34,973 bases of DNA, taken from contig JALHLO010000013.1 of NCBI GenBank assembly GCA_022844525.1, forward strand, positions 1-34,973, given 5' to 3'. A program made the position numbers and the translations under genes. The stretch's first letter is position 1; the number at the start of each line of letters is the position of its first letter. This DNA comes from Ramlibacter sp. GTDB lineage: Bacteria > Pseudomonadota > Gammaproteobacteria > Burkholderiales > Burkholderiaceae_C. The notes under the pieces were generated by a model. It ran no database searches. It saw only the letters and a program-made list of their open reading frames with translations, and was not told where the DNA came from. Below are positions 1 through 8,824 of the stretch, one piece after another.

Positions 1-487
1 GCACGCCGTCGCCGCGCGCGGGCCGCGCCGGCTTCGGCGCGGCCTCGCCACTGGCGGCGCGCTCCAGCAGCGCCGGGTCCGCGAGCTCCCAGTAGCTGGT
101 GCGAACGCCGGGCGCGCCGCGCACGCGGATCTCGCCGTCGACGACTTCCAGGTCCTCGGGCGCGACCTCGAGGCGCTGCGCCGCGGCGCGCAGGTAGCTG
201 GCGCGCGCTTCGGCACAGACCTGGCGCAGCGCGCTGCCGGAATCCTGCACGGACAGGCTGCCGGACGTGAAGCCTTCGTTGGGCGAGCCCTCGGTGCTGG
301 CGCGGACCATGGCGATGCGACCGGGCGCCACGTCGAGTTCGTCGGCCACGACCTGCGCCAGCGCGGTGGTGATGCCCTGCCCCAGTTCGACCTTGCCGCT
401 GCGCACTTCCACGCGGCCGTCCGGCCGGATGGACAGCCACTGCCCGAGCCGCGGATTGGCCTTCAGGCTGGCGGGCAGCCCGCTCAC
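1..487 (-). CDS. Molybdopterin-binding subunit of a xanthine dehydrogenase/isoquinoline 1-oxidoreductase-type molybdenum hydroxylase, N-terminal part (runs off window start)
   Basis: Minus-strand reading from GTG at 487 gives VSGLPASLKANPRLGQWLSIRPDGRVEVRSGKVELGQGITTALAQVVADELDV..., open to base 1. The start overlaps the stop of the upstream 2Fe-2S gene (GTGA). Confidence 0.8.
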   Translation of the reverse strand, partial: MSGLPASLKANPRLGQWLSIRPDGRVEVRSGKVELGQGITTALAQVVADELDVAPGRIAMVRASTEGSPNEGFTSGSLSVQDSGSALRQVCAEARASYLRAAAQRLEVAPEDLEVVDGEIRVRGAPGVRTSYWELADPALLERAASGEAAPKPARPARGDGV

Positions 488-957
488 GTCCGCGCTCCGG
501 CGGCGGCGCGCAGCACCGCGCGCACGATGCGGTTGTGCGCGCCGCAACGGCACAGGTGGCCGTCCAGCGCCGCGCGCACCTGCGCCTCGGTGGGATCGGG
601 CGTGCGCGCCAGCAAGGCGGTGGCGGTGACCAGGATGCCGGACAGGCAATAGCCGCACTGGCCGGCCTGCTCCTCGAGGAAGGCCTGCTGCAGGGCGGCC
701 GGCTGTCCCTGCCGCGCCAGGCCCTCCACCGTGACGACTTCCTTGCCGTCCACCGCCCACACGGGCGTGTCGCACGCAGCGACGGACACGCCGTCGACCA
801 GCACGTGGCAGGCGCCGCACTCGCCCGCGCCGCAGCCGAAGCGCGCGCCCTTCAGGCCGCAGGCGTTGCGCAGCACGTCCAGCAAGGGCGTGTTCCCGTC
901 CGCCTGCACCGCGCGTTCGCTGCCGTTGATGCGCAAGCGGTGGTTCGCCGTCGCCAT
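484..957 (-). CDS. [2Fe-2S]-binding subunit of molybdenum hydroxylase (157 aa)
   Basis: MATANHRLRINGSERAVQADGNTPLLDVLRN...CGAGECGACHVLVDG...QCGYCLSGILVTA...HLCRCGAHNRIVRAV, with both 2Fe-2S cysteine motifs. ATG at 957; the track ORF is over-extended. Confidence 0.92.
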   Translation of the reverse strand: MATANHRLRINGSERAVQADGNTPLLDVLRNACGLKGARFGCGAGECGACHVLVDGVSVAACDTPVWAVDGKEVVTVEGLARQGQPAALQQAFLEEQAGQCGYCLSGILVTATALLARTPDPTEAQVRAALDGHLCRCGAHNRIVRAVLRAAAGART

Positions 958-1040
958 GGATGCGTCTCCTGTCCCCTGCGGGGCGCGCGGGCAGTCTAAG
1001 CCACGCCAGCGCCGGGGTGGGCCCGGGGCTATACTGGCGG

Positions 1041-1136
1041 CTCGCTCCGGGGTGCGGGCGGCAGGGGCCGCTCGCTGAGATGGAACTTTCCAAACCCGAG
1101 AACTTGAACCGGTTCGTACCGGCGTAAGGAGAGCTG
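1041..1136 (+). ncRNA. TPP riboswitch (THI element)
   Basis: Thi-box motifs GGGGTGC...CTGAGATGGAA...ACCCGAGAACTTGAACCGGTTCGTACCGGCGTAAGGAG directly upstream of thiO-thiS-thiG. Confidence 0.93.
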
Positions 1137-1137
1137 C

Positions 1138-1185
1138 ATGCCCCCTCCCACCCCCCTCCCGTTCCGCCCGTGCCGCCCGCGATGA
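1138..1185 (+). CDS. Putative 15-aa leader peptide [15 protein letters not shown], coupled to thiO
   Basis: AAGGAG Shine-Dalgarno at the riboswitch 3' end, ATG at 1138, stop TGA at 1183-1185 overlapping the thiO ATG at 1182 (ATGA). No other evidence of coding. Confidence 0.45.
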   Translation: MPPPTPLPFRPCRPR

Positions 1186-2252
1186 AGATCGCCGTCGCCG
1201 GCGCCGGCCTGCTCGGACGCCTGCTCGCCTTCCAGCTTTCGCGCAGCGGGCACGAGGTGCATGTGTTCGATCCCGCACCGCACGCGGACGCGCGCGGCGC
1301 GGCCGGCTGGACGGCCGCCGGCATGCTGAGCCCGGTGGCCGAGCTCGAGTGCGCGGATGATTTCGTGTTCCGGCTGGGGCTGCGTTCGGTGGAGCTGTGG
1401 CCGCAGTTGCTTGGGCAACTGCAGGTGCCGGTGGAGTGCCGGTTCGATGGCAGCCTGCTGCTGGCGCATCGGGGGGATGAAGGGGCGGCGCGGCGGGTGC
1501 TGGATGTGCTGGAAACGAAGCTGGCGTCCGCAGGCGGGAGTGAAGCGAAGAACCCCGGCGATGCGCTCGCCGGGGTTCGCTTCGCTGACCACCAGCCTAC
1601 GAAGCTCACCGCGGAACGGCTAGGCGAACTCGAACCCTCCGTGCGCGGCCCCGCGCACGCCTGGCTGCTGCCCAACGAAGGCCGCATTCACACGGTACAA
1701 GCCATGCAGGCCCTGGTGGCTTCCGCGCCGCAGGTGCAGTGGCACTGGGACCGCACCGTCGACGCCCTGGGGCCGGGCGAGCTGCGCAGCGGCGGCACGC
1801 GGCGCTTCGACTGGGTCTTCGACGTCCGCGGCACCGGCGCACGGCCCGAACTGCCGGTGCGCGGCGTGCGCGGCGAGATCTTCTGGCTGCGGGCGCCCGG
1901 CCTGCAGCTCACGCGGCCGCTGCGCCTGCTGCATCCGCGCCACCGGGTCTACCTGGTGCCGCGCGCGCCCGACCTGGTGGTGGTGGGCGCCAGCGAGATC
2001 GAGAGCGAGGACCGCTCGCCGGTGTCGCTGCGCAGCACGGTGGAGCTGCTCGCGGCCGCGCACAGCGTGGTGCCGGAGCTGGCCGAAGCGCGCATCGTGC
2101 ACAGCGAAACCAACCTGCGCCCGGCGCTGCCCGACAACCTGCCGCGGCTGGACACGCAGCGCGGCATCACACGCATCAACGGCCTGTTCCGCCACGGGTG
2201 GCTGATCGCCCCCGCGCTGGTGGAGCGCGCCCTGCAGGAAATGAAGCCATGA
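1182..2252 (+). CDS. thiO: FAD-dependent glycine oxidase ThiO
   Basis: [31 protein letters not shown]... N-terminal dinucleotide-binding motif and [10 protein letters not shown]; upstream of thiS/thiG behind a TPP riboswitch. Confidence 0.88.
   Translation: MKIAVAGAGLLGRLLAFQLSRSGHEVHVFDPAPHADARGAAGWTAAGMLSPVAELECADDFVFRLGLRSVELWPQLLGQLQVPVECRFDGSLLLAHRGDEGAARRVLDVLETKLASAGGSEAKNPGDALAGVRFADHQPTKLTAERLGELEPSVRGPAHAWLLPNEGRIHTVQAMQALVASAPQVQWHWDRTVDALGPGELRSGGTRRFDWVFDVRGTGARPELPVRGVRGEIFWLRAPGLQLTRPLRLLHPRHRVYLVPRAPDLVVVGASEIESEDRSPVSLRSTVELLAAAHSVVPELAEARIVHSETNLRPALPDNLPRLDTQRGITRINGLFRHGWLIAPALVERALQEMKP
1544..1600. repeat. Palindromic (REP-like) element inside the thiO coding sequence
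   Basis: AGCGAAGAACCCCGGCG (1544-1560), 7-nt loop, CGCCGGGGTTCGCTTCGCT (1568-1586), followed by CTAC (GTAG on the other strand) at 1597-1600. Confidence 0.7.
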
Positions 2253-2455
2253 CACTGCGCATCACCCTCAACGGCGAGCCGCGCGAGCTGGACGGACACG
2301 AGACGCTGGCCGACCTGGTCGCCGCGCTCGGCCAGCCGCCGGCATCGCTGGCGACCGCCGTCAACGGCGAGTTCGTTCCGCGCTCCGCGCGCGCCGCCGT
2401 GCCGCTGCGCGACGGCGACGCCGTCTTCACATTCCAGCCCATCACAGGAGGTTGA
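2249..2455 (+). CDS. thiS: Sulfur carrier protein ThiS
   Basis: [29 protein letters not shown]...[10 protein letters not shown]...[16 protein letters not shown], with the C-terminal GG; ATGA overlap with thiO. Confidence 0.93.
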   Translation: MTLRITLNGEPRELDGHETLADLVAALGQPPASLATAVNGEFVPRSARAAVPLRDGDAVFTFQPITGG

Positions 2456-2460
2456 ACACC

Positions 2461-3237
2461 ATGGGACTTCGCATCGGCGAGATCGAACTCGCAAGCCGCT
2501 TCTTCCAGGGGACCGCGGGGTACCCGTCGCCGCAGGTGCTGCAGGACGCGATCGCCGCGTCGGGCACCGAGGTGGTCACCGTGAGCCTCAAGCGCCAGCT
2601 GGCCGCCGCCGGCACGCCCAACGACTTCTACGGGATCATCCGCAAGGCCGGCGCGCGCATGCTGCCCAACACCGCCGGCTGCAAGACGGCCAAGGAAGCG
2701 ATCACGCTGTCGCACATGGCGCGCGAGCTGTTCGACACCAACTGGATCAAGCTGGAGGTGATCGGCGACGACTACACGCTGCAGCCCGATCCCTTCGAGT
2801 TGCTGGAGGCCACGCGCGTGCTGGTCAGGGACGGCTTCGAGGTGTTCCCCTACTGCACCGACGACCTGGTGAGCTGCCGGCGCCTGCTCGACGCGGGCTG
2901 CCGCATCCTCATGCCCTGGGGCGCGCCGATCGGCTCCGGCCAGGGCCTGCTCAACCCCACGGCGCTGCGCACGCTGCGCGCCCGGCTGCCGGACGCGGTG
3001 CTGGTGGTCGATGCCGGCATCGGCTCGCCGCAGCACGCGGTGCACGCGATGGAACTGGGCTTCGACGCGGTGCTGGTGAACACGGCGGTGTCGCAGGCGC
3101 ACGACCCGGTGAAGATGGCGCGCGCCTTCAAGCTGGCGGTGGAAGCCGGGCGCCTGGGCTACGAAGCGGGGATCATGGCCAAGCAGGAGATGGCGGTGCC
3201 CAGCACCCCCGTCACCGGCCAGCCCTTCGTCCTCTGA
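2461..3237 (+). CDS. thiG: Thiazole synthase ThiG
   Basis: [46 protein letters not shown]...[22 protein letters not shown]...[13 protein letters not shown]...VVDAGIGSP; a TTG at 2452 is an alternative start. Confidence 0.93.
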   Translation: MGLRIGEIELASRFFQGTAGYPSPQVLQDAIAASGTEVVTVSLKRQLAAAGTPNDFYGIIRKAGARMLPNTAGCKTAKEAITLSHMARELFDTNWIKLEVIGDDYTLQPDPFELLEATRVLVRDGFEVFPYCTDDLVSCRRLLDAGCRILMPWGAPIGSGQGLLNPTALRTLRARLPDAVLVVDAGIGSPQHAVHAMELGFDAVLVNTAVSQAHDPVKMARAFKLAVEAGRLGYEAGIMAKQEMAVPSTPVTGQPFVL

Positions 3238-3255
3238 TCGGCGGGCGCTCGCGCC

Positions 3256-3522
3256 CTAGCGTGGGCCTTCGCGGCCGGCGACCGGGCGCCCGGGCACGTC
3301 GAGCGCCGCGACCATCCGCCGCACTTCGGCGGTGGACTTGGCCAGCAGCTGCCGGGCGCGTTCGCGCTTGCGTTCGGCGTCCTCGCGCAGCGGCTGCAGC
3401 GGCTCGCCCGAGGCGCCGCGCGCGTGTTCCAGCGTGGCCTGGTACAGGCGGCTCTCGGCGAGGCGGGCCGCCTGTTCGGCCTGCTGCCATCGTTCGAAGG
3501 AGGAAGGTTCGTCTGGATGCAT
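3256..3522 (-). CDS. Hypothetical protein (88 aa, charged, coiled-coil-like)
   Basis: MHPDEPSSFERWQQAEQAARLAESRLYQATLEHARG...; GGAGT ribosome-binding site upstream of the ATG at 3522. Confidence 0.6.
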   Translation of the reverse strand: MHPDEPSSFERWQQAEQAARLAESRLYQATLEHARGASGEPLQPLREDAERKRERARQLLAKSTAEVRRMVAALDVPGRPVAGREGPR

Positions 3523-3715
3523 GCGCACTCCTTTGCGGGGTGCACTGACGACAGGAGCGGCCCAGCGTTGCGGCTGCTGGCTAAGGGCACGAAGGATAGC
3601 CAGGCGAGGACGAATGAGTGCACTATACGCGGCGACCGCGGGAGCCGCAAACGGAATCTGCACAGCCTTGTGCATCATATGTGCGCATGACGCACATGCC
3701 CTTCGTGTTGGAAAT

Positions 3716-4489
3716 GTGAAGATCGCCACTTTCAACGTCAACGGCGTCAAGGGCCGGCTGCCCCGCCTGCTGGAGTGGCTGGAAGAAGCGCGCCCCGATG
3801 TCGCCTGCCTGCAGGAGATCAAGACCGGCGATGCGACCTTCCCGGCGAAAGCCTTCGAGGACGCGGGCTACGGCGCCGTGTGGCACGGGCAGCGCTCGCA
3901 CCACGGCGTGGCGATCCTGGCGCGCGGCACCACGCCGGTGGAAGTGCGGCGCGGGCTGCCGGGCGACGACGCCGACCTGTCGTCGCGCTGGCTGGAGGCG
4001 GACGTGCACGGGCTGCGGGTCGTGTCCGTGTACCTGCCCAACGGCAATCCGGTGCCCAGCCCCAATTTCGACTACAAGCAGCGCTGGATGGAGCGGCTGC
4101 TCGCGCACGCCCGCACGCTGATGGACTCGGGCCGCGACGTGGTGCTGGCCGGCGACTTCAACGTGGTGCCCACCAACTTCGACATCTACAACGCCGGCAG
4201 CTGGCGCTTCGACGCCGTGCTGCAACCCGAGACGCGCGAGAAGTACGCGCGCCTGCTGGCCCAAGGCTGGGTGGACGCCACGCGCCACCTGCACCCGCGG
4301 GACCGCATCTACACCTTCTGGGTCAACGAGCAGGCGTTCCGGCGCAACGCCGGCTTTCGCATGGACTTCCTGCTGCTGACGCCTTCGCTGGTGCCGCGGC
4401 TGCGGGCGGCGCAGGTCGACGCGGAACAGCGCGGGCGCGACAAGCCCAGCGACCATGCGCCGGCATGGATCAGCCTGCAGGCGCCTTGA
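3716..4489 (+). CDS. xthA: Exodeoxyribonuclease III
   Basis: VKIATFNVNGVKGRLPRLLEWLEEARPDVACLQEIK...GDFNVVP...RMDFLLLTP...SDHAPAW, the endonuclease/exonuclease/phosphatase fold motifs; GTG start. Confidence 0.92.
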   Translation: MKIATFNVNGVKGRLPRLLEWLEEARPDVACLQEIKTGDATFPAKAFEDAGYGAVWHGQRSHHGVAILARGTTPVEVRRGLPGDDADLSSRWLEADVHGLRVVSVYLPNGNPVPSPNFDYKQRWMERLLAHARTLMDSGRDVVLAGDFNVVPTNFDIYNAGSWRFDAVLQPETREKYARLLAQGWVDATRHLHPRDRIYTFWVNEQAFRRNAGFRMDFLLLTPSLVPRLRAAQVDAEQRGRDKPSDHAPAWISLQAP

Positions 4490-4871
4490 GCTGCGCGTCG
4501 GTGGCGTCGCGGCCGGTCGCGTAGACGCCGGCCACCCGGCCCTGCGCGTCCTTCAGCAGCGCGAAGCTGAAGTCCACGTAGAGCTTGCGGCCGTCCTTGT
4601 GGATCGCGCGGGTGCGCATCACGCGGCCGCCCACCCGCAGCTCGCCGGTCTGCACCGCGCGCGCGAAGCCGGCGTCGTGCGCGGCCTTGAAGCGCTCCGG
4701 CATCAGCAGGTCCAGGCCGGCCCCCAGCACTTCGCCGCGCGCATGCCCGAACAGGCGCTCGGCGGCGTCGTTCCAGTAACGGATGAGGCCCTGCGGGTCG
4801 GTGACGATGAGGGCCTCCGGGAGGCCGGCGAGCAGCGCGCGCTGCGGGGCGGGGTCGTCGAGCAAGCTCAT
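4470..4871 (-). CDS. PAS-domain protein (133 aa)
   Basis: MSLLDDPAPQRALLAGLPEALIVTDPQGLIRYWNDAAERLFGHARGEVLGAGLDLLMPERFKAAH...FSFALLKDAQGRVAGVYATGRDATD; overlaps the xthA 3' end by 20 bp. Confidence 0.85.
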   Translation of the reverse strand: MSLLDDPAPQRALLAGLPEALIVTDPQGLIRYWNDAAERLFGHARGEVLGAGLDLLMPERFKAAHDAGFARAVQTGELRVGGRVMRTRAIHKDGRKLYVDFSFALLKDAQGRVAGVYATGRDATDAQLKAPAG

Positions 4872-4998
4872 CGTGCCAGTCTCGCACAGCGCATTGCCGC
4901 CCGGGCGGAAGCCCGGCACCGCCACCGTCCGACAAGGGGCATCGGGGGTCGCTTGCTAGGATGCCCGGAGAGCGGACAACAACAGAAAGAGGAACTCC

Positions 4999-5298
4999 AT
5001 GGAAGAGGACATCGAGGCCCTCAAGCGGGAGGTGCAGCACCTCATCGCGATGCACACGGCTTCCTACGTGACCATCACCTCCCTGGTGGCCACGCACCCG
5101 CATCCCGAGCACCTGCAGCTGCACCTGGTCAGCGCGCTGGAAGGCGTGCTGGGCTCGGAGCGGCTGGCGAACTGGACGGACGAGCAGAAGCAGATCGTGC
5201 GGCGGGTGGTGGAGACCTTCCAGAACGTGAAGCCGGCGGCGCCGATCGATCCCTTGAAGGCGGCGTTGGGGGATCGGGATCCCCGGCAGTTGCCCTAG
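4999..5298 (+). CDS. Hypothetical protein (99 aa)
   Basis: MEEDIEALKREVQHLIAMHTASYVTITSLVATHPHPEHLQ...; good AGAGGA Shine-Dalgarno; stop TAG lies in a REP-like element. Confidence 0.7.
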   Translation: MEEDIEALKREVQHLIAMHTASYVTITSLVATHPHPEHLQLHLVSALEGVLGSERLANWTDEQKQIVRRVVETFQNVKPAAPIDPLKAALGDRDPRQLP

Positions 5299-5374
5299 GT
5301 CGCGGTGAGCCCGCAGGCGAACCGCCACACCGCTACAGCGGCGCCGCGGTCCGCGCGGCGGACCACGACCTACA
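5295..5374. repeat. REP-like inverted pair, TAG feet outward
   Basis: CTAGGTCGCGGTGAGCCCGCAGGCGAACCGCCAC ... GGCGCCGCGGTCCGCGCGGCGGACCACGACCTACAG, with a central CCGCTACAGCGG hairpin. Confidence 0.75.
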
Positions 5375-6557
5375 GGAACAAGCCCTGCAGGTCCGACAGG
5401 AAATCGAAGCCCCGCTCCGTCGGCCGCACCCGCGCGAAGTCGCGCTCGATCAATCCCCTGGCCTGCGCTTCCTGCAGCTGCTTTTCGATCGCCGACAAGG
5501 GCAGGCCGGTGCGCTGGGTGAAGTCCTGCAGCGCGAAGCCTTCCCGCAGGCGCAGCGCGTTGAGCATGAACTCGAAGGGCAGGTCGGCGCGCGCGACGTC
5601 CTCGTCCTGCGCCAGCGCGTTGCCCGCCAGCGCGTTGTCCATGTAGAGCTTCGGTTCGCGGTTGCGCACCTGCCGCACCACGCGGTTCGGGAAGCTGATC
5701 TTGCTGTGCGCGCCGGCGCCTATGCCCAGGTAGTCGCCGAACTGCCAGTAGTTCCAGTTGTGCCAGCAGCGGTGGCCCGGCTTCGCGTACGCCGAGACCT
5801 CGTAGCGCTCCAGGCCGGTGGCGGCGGTCATCTCCGTGATGCGGTCCAGCATCGCGTAGGCCAGGTCATCCGCCGGAACGACCGGCGGGAACTTGGCGAA
5901 ATAGGTGTTGGGCTCGATCGTGAGGTGGTAGATCGATAGGTGCGGCGGCATCAGCGCCAGCGCCTGCGTGACGTCCTGTTCCAGCTGCTCCAGGCTCTGG
6001 CCCGGCAGCGCGTACATCAGGTCGATGTTGAAGGTCTCGAAGCTGGCGGCGGCTTCCTCCACCGCGGCGATCGCCTGGCCTGCGTCGTGCACCCGCCCGA
6101 GCGCGCGCAGGAAGCCGTCGTTGAAGCTTTGCACGCCGACGGACAGGCGGGTGACGCCGGCGGCGCGGAAGGCCTTGAAGCGGTCCTTCTCGAAGGTGCC
6201 GGGGTTCGCCTCCAGCGTGATCTCGGCATCGGCGGCCAGCTTCACGCGCGCCCGCACGTCGGACAGCAGGCGGTCGATGCCTTCCGGCGAGAACAGGCTG
6301 GGCGTGCCGCCGCCGATGAAGATGCTGTGCACCTCGCGGCCCCACACCAGCGGCAGCGCGGCTTCCAGGTCGGCGCGCAGCGCATCGAGGTAGCGCTGCT
6401 CGGGCATCCCCGACGGGTTCATCTCGTGCGAGTTGAAGTCGCAGTAAGGGCACTTCTTCAGGCACCACGGCAGGTGCACGTACAGCGACAGCGGCGGCAG
6501 CGCCGCCAGCTGCAGCGTGCCGGGCCGCAGGTAGTGCTGGATGTCCTTCACAGCCAT
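5370..6557 (-). CDS. hemW: Radical SAM HemW (coproporphyrinogen III oxidase-like, 395 aa)
   Basis: [45 protein letters not shown]... (CxxxCxxC) and ...FIGGGTPSLFSPEGIDRLL...EANPGTFE. Confidence 0.93.
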   Translation of the reverse strand: MAVKDIQHYLRPGTLQLAALPPLSLYVHLPWCLKKCPYCDFNSHEMNPSGMPEQRYLDALRADLEAALPLVWGREVHSIFIGGGTPSLFSPEGIDRLLSDVRARVKLAADAEITLEANPGTFEKDRFKAFRAAGVTRLSVGVQSFNDGFLRALGRVHDAGQAIAAVEEAAASFETFNIDLMYALPGQSLEQLEQDVTQALALMPPHLSIYHLTIEPNTYFAKFPPVVPADDLAYAMLDRITEMTAATGLERYEVSAYAKPGHRCWHNWNYWQFGDYLGIGAGAHSKISFPNRVVRQVRNREPKLYMDNALAGNALAQDEDVARADLPFEFMLNALRLREGFALQDFTQRTGLPLSAIEKQLQEAQARGLIERDFARVRPTERGFDFLSDLQGLFL

Positions 6558-7153
6558 CTCTCCCGGATCAGCTCCACCATCTGGCGCGCCGCCTTGCCGC
6601 GGTGGCTGTGGGCGTTCTTCACGTCCGGCGGCAGTTCGGCGAAGGTCTTGCCGAACTCGGGGATGAACATCACCGGGTCGAAGCCGAAGCCATGGCTGCC
6701 CGACGGCCTGCGGGCGATCTCGCCGACGGCGCGGCCGACCGCGATCAGCGGCTCGGGATCGTCCGGCGAGCGCACGGCCACCAGCGTGCTGACCAGCGCG
6801 GCGCGGCGGTTGCTGACCTCGCGCATCTGCTCCAGCAGCGCCATCACGTTGTTGTCGTCGCCCTTGGCGTAGCCGAACTGGGTGGCGTAGTAGGCCGTGT
6901 CGACGCCCGGCAGCCCGCCGAAGGCGTCCACGCACAGGCCGGCGTCGTCGGCGATCGCCGGCAGCCCCGTGTGCTGCGCGGCGTTGCGTGCCTTGGCCAG
7001 CGCGTTCTCGACGAAGGTGCGGTGCGGCTCCTCGGCTTCCGGCACGCGCAGCGTGCCCTGGCGCACCAGCTCGATGCCCAGCGGCGCGAACATCGCCTGC
7101 AGCTCGGCGAGCTTGCCCTGGTTGTTGGAGGCGAGCACGATGCGGTCGATCAC
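6548..7153 (-). CDS. rdgB: dITP/XTP pyrophosphatase (RdgB/HAM1 family)
   Basis: [30 protein letters not shown]...[36 protein letters not shown]...[23 protein letters not shown]. Confidence 0.95.
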   Translation of the reverse strand: MIDRIVLASNNQGKLAELQAMFAPLGIELVRQGTLRVPEAEEPHRTFVENALAKARNAAQHTGLPAIADDAGLCVDAFGGLPGVDTAYYATQFGYAKGDDNNVMALLEQMREVSNRRAALVSTLVAVRSPDDPEPLIAVGRAVGEIARRPSGSHGFGFDPVMFIPEFGKTFAELPPDVKNAHSHRGKAARQMVELIRERWL

Positions 7154-7878
7154 GATGCCAGCGCCTGTTCCTGCAGCACGACCAGCTCGGCGATGCCCTT
7201 CTCGGCCAGCCGCAGCAGTTCGTCCATCTCCTTACGCGTGAAGGCCGCGCCCTCGGCCGTGCCCTGCACTTCCACGTAGTGGCCGGCGCCGGTCATCACC
7301 ACGTTCATGTCGGTGTCGCAGGCGACGTCCTCGACGTATTCCAGGTCCAGCAGTTCGGTGCCCTCGACGATGCCCACGGACACGGCGGCCACGTGGCCGA
7401 TCACGGGCGACGCCGCCAGCTTGCCGTCGCGCACCAGCTTGCGCACCGCATCCTGCGCGGCGACGAAGGCGCCGGTGATGGCGGCGGTGCGCGTGCCGCC
7501 GTCGGCCTGCAGCACGTCGCAGTCCAGCGTGATGGTGCGCTCGCCCAGCTTCTTCAGGTCGAACACGGCGCGCAGCGAGCGGCCGATCAGGCGCTGGATC
7601 TCCTGCGTGCGGCCGCTCTGCTTGCCGCGCGCGGCCTCGCGGTCGCCGCGCGTGTGCGTGGCGCGCGGCAGCATGCCGTATTCGGCGGTGACCCAGCCTT
7701 CGCCGCTGCCGCGCTTGTGCGGCGGCACCTTCTCCTCGACCGAGGCGGTGCACAGCACGCGGGTGTCGCCGAACTCGATCAGCACCGAGCCCTCGGCGTG
7801 GATGGTGAAGTTGCGCGTGATGCGCACGGGACGCAGCTGGTCGGCGGCGCGGCCGCGGGGACGGGAATAGGTCGACAT
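7150..7878 (-). CDS. rph: Ribonuclease PH
   Basis: [77 protein letters not shown].... Confidence 0.96.
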   Translation of the reverse strand: MSTYSRPRGRAADQLRPVRITRNFTIHAEGSVLIEFGDTRVLCTASVEEKVPPHKRGSGEGWVTAEYGMLPRATHTRGDREAARGKQSGRTQEIQRLIGRSLRAVFDLKKLGERTITLDCDVLQADGGTRTAAITGAFVAAQDAVRKLVRDGKLAASPVIGHVAAVSVGIVEGTELLDLEYVEDVACDTDMNVVMTGAGHYVEVQGTAEGAAFTRKEMDELLRLAEKGIAELVVLQEQALAS

Positions 7879-7921
7879 CCGCGGATCATAGGCAAGCCGC
7901 GAAGGGCCCGCCCGCGAAAGG

Positions 7922-8824
7922 TCAGGCCTTCTTGGCGGCGGACCTGCGGATCGCCTCGTTGATCTCCGCGATCGAGCGTTCGATCGCCGCGTCGTCGAGG
8001 TCGTCCACCAGCGTGTCGAGCACGCCGGCCTGGATGGTCGAGGCGAACACGCCGTCGGAGATGCTGTCGGTGGAAATGCCGCGGGTGGACTCGAAGCTGT
8101 CCGGCGTTTCCCACTCCATGGCGATCACCGTGACGTTGTCCGAGTGCTCGCCGCCGTTGCGCAGCGCGCCTTCCACCAGGTCGGGAACGGCTTCGGCGAC
8201 CGGCTTGGTGGCCAGTTCGCGCACGATGTCCTCGTCGCCCAGGCTGCCCCACAGGCCGTCGGAGCACAGCAGGATCTTGTCGCCCTGCTGCAGCTGGACC
8301 GGGCCGGTGACGTCGAACACCGGCTTGGTGGGCGACCCCAGGCAGGTGAACAGGATGTTGCGGTTGATGCGGTCCATGCGGATCACGCCCGCGTTCTGCT
8401 GTTCCAGGTACGAATGGTCGCGCGTGCGCGTGAGCATCTCGCCGCCGCGCACGACGTACAGCCGCGAGTCGCCGCAGTGCACCCAGGTCGCGTGCGTGCC
8501 CTGGACGATGGCCGCCACCAGCGTGGTGCGCGGCGTGTCGAGCATGCCCTTTTCGCTGGCGTAGCGGATGATCTGGTGGTGCGCCGCCATCAGCGCGATC
8601 GACAGGAACTCGGTCACGTCCTTCACGACCGGCCGGGCTTCCTTCTGGTAGAGCGCGGAGATGGTCTGCAGCGCCAGCTGGGCGGCCACTTCGCCTTCCG
8701 GATGGCCGCCCATGCCGTCGGCGAGCAGGAACAGGCCGGACTCGCGGGTGTAGCAGTAGCCCATCCGGTCTTCGTTCTTCTCGCGACCGCCCTTGCGGCT
8801 GATCTGGAAGACGGAGAATTTCAC
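7922..8824 (-). CDS. PP2C-family Ser/Thr protein phosphatase
   Basis: [36 protein letters not shown]...[17 protein letters not shown]...LCSDGLWG...[13 protein letters not shown]. Confidence 0.94.
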   Translation of the reverse strand: MKFSVFQISRKGGREKNEDRMGYCYTRESGLFLLADGMGGHPEGEVAAQLALQTISALYQKEARPVVKDVTEFLSIALMAAHHQIIRYASEKGMLDTPRTTLVAAIVQGTHATWVHCGDSRLYVVRGGEMLTRTRDHSYLEQQNAGVIRMDRINRNILFTCLGSPTKPVFDVTGPVQLQQGDKILLCSDGLWGSLGDEDIVRELATKPVAEAVPDLVEGALRNGGEHSDNVTVIAMEWETPDSFESTRGISTDSISDGVFASTIQAGVLDTLVDDLDDAAIERSIAEINEAIRRSAAKKA

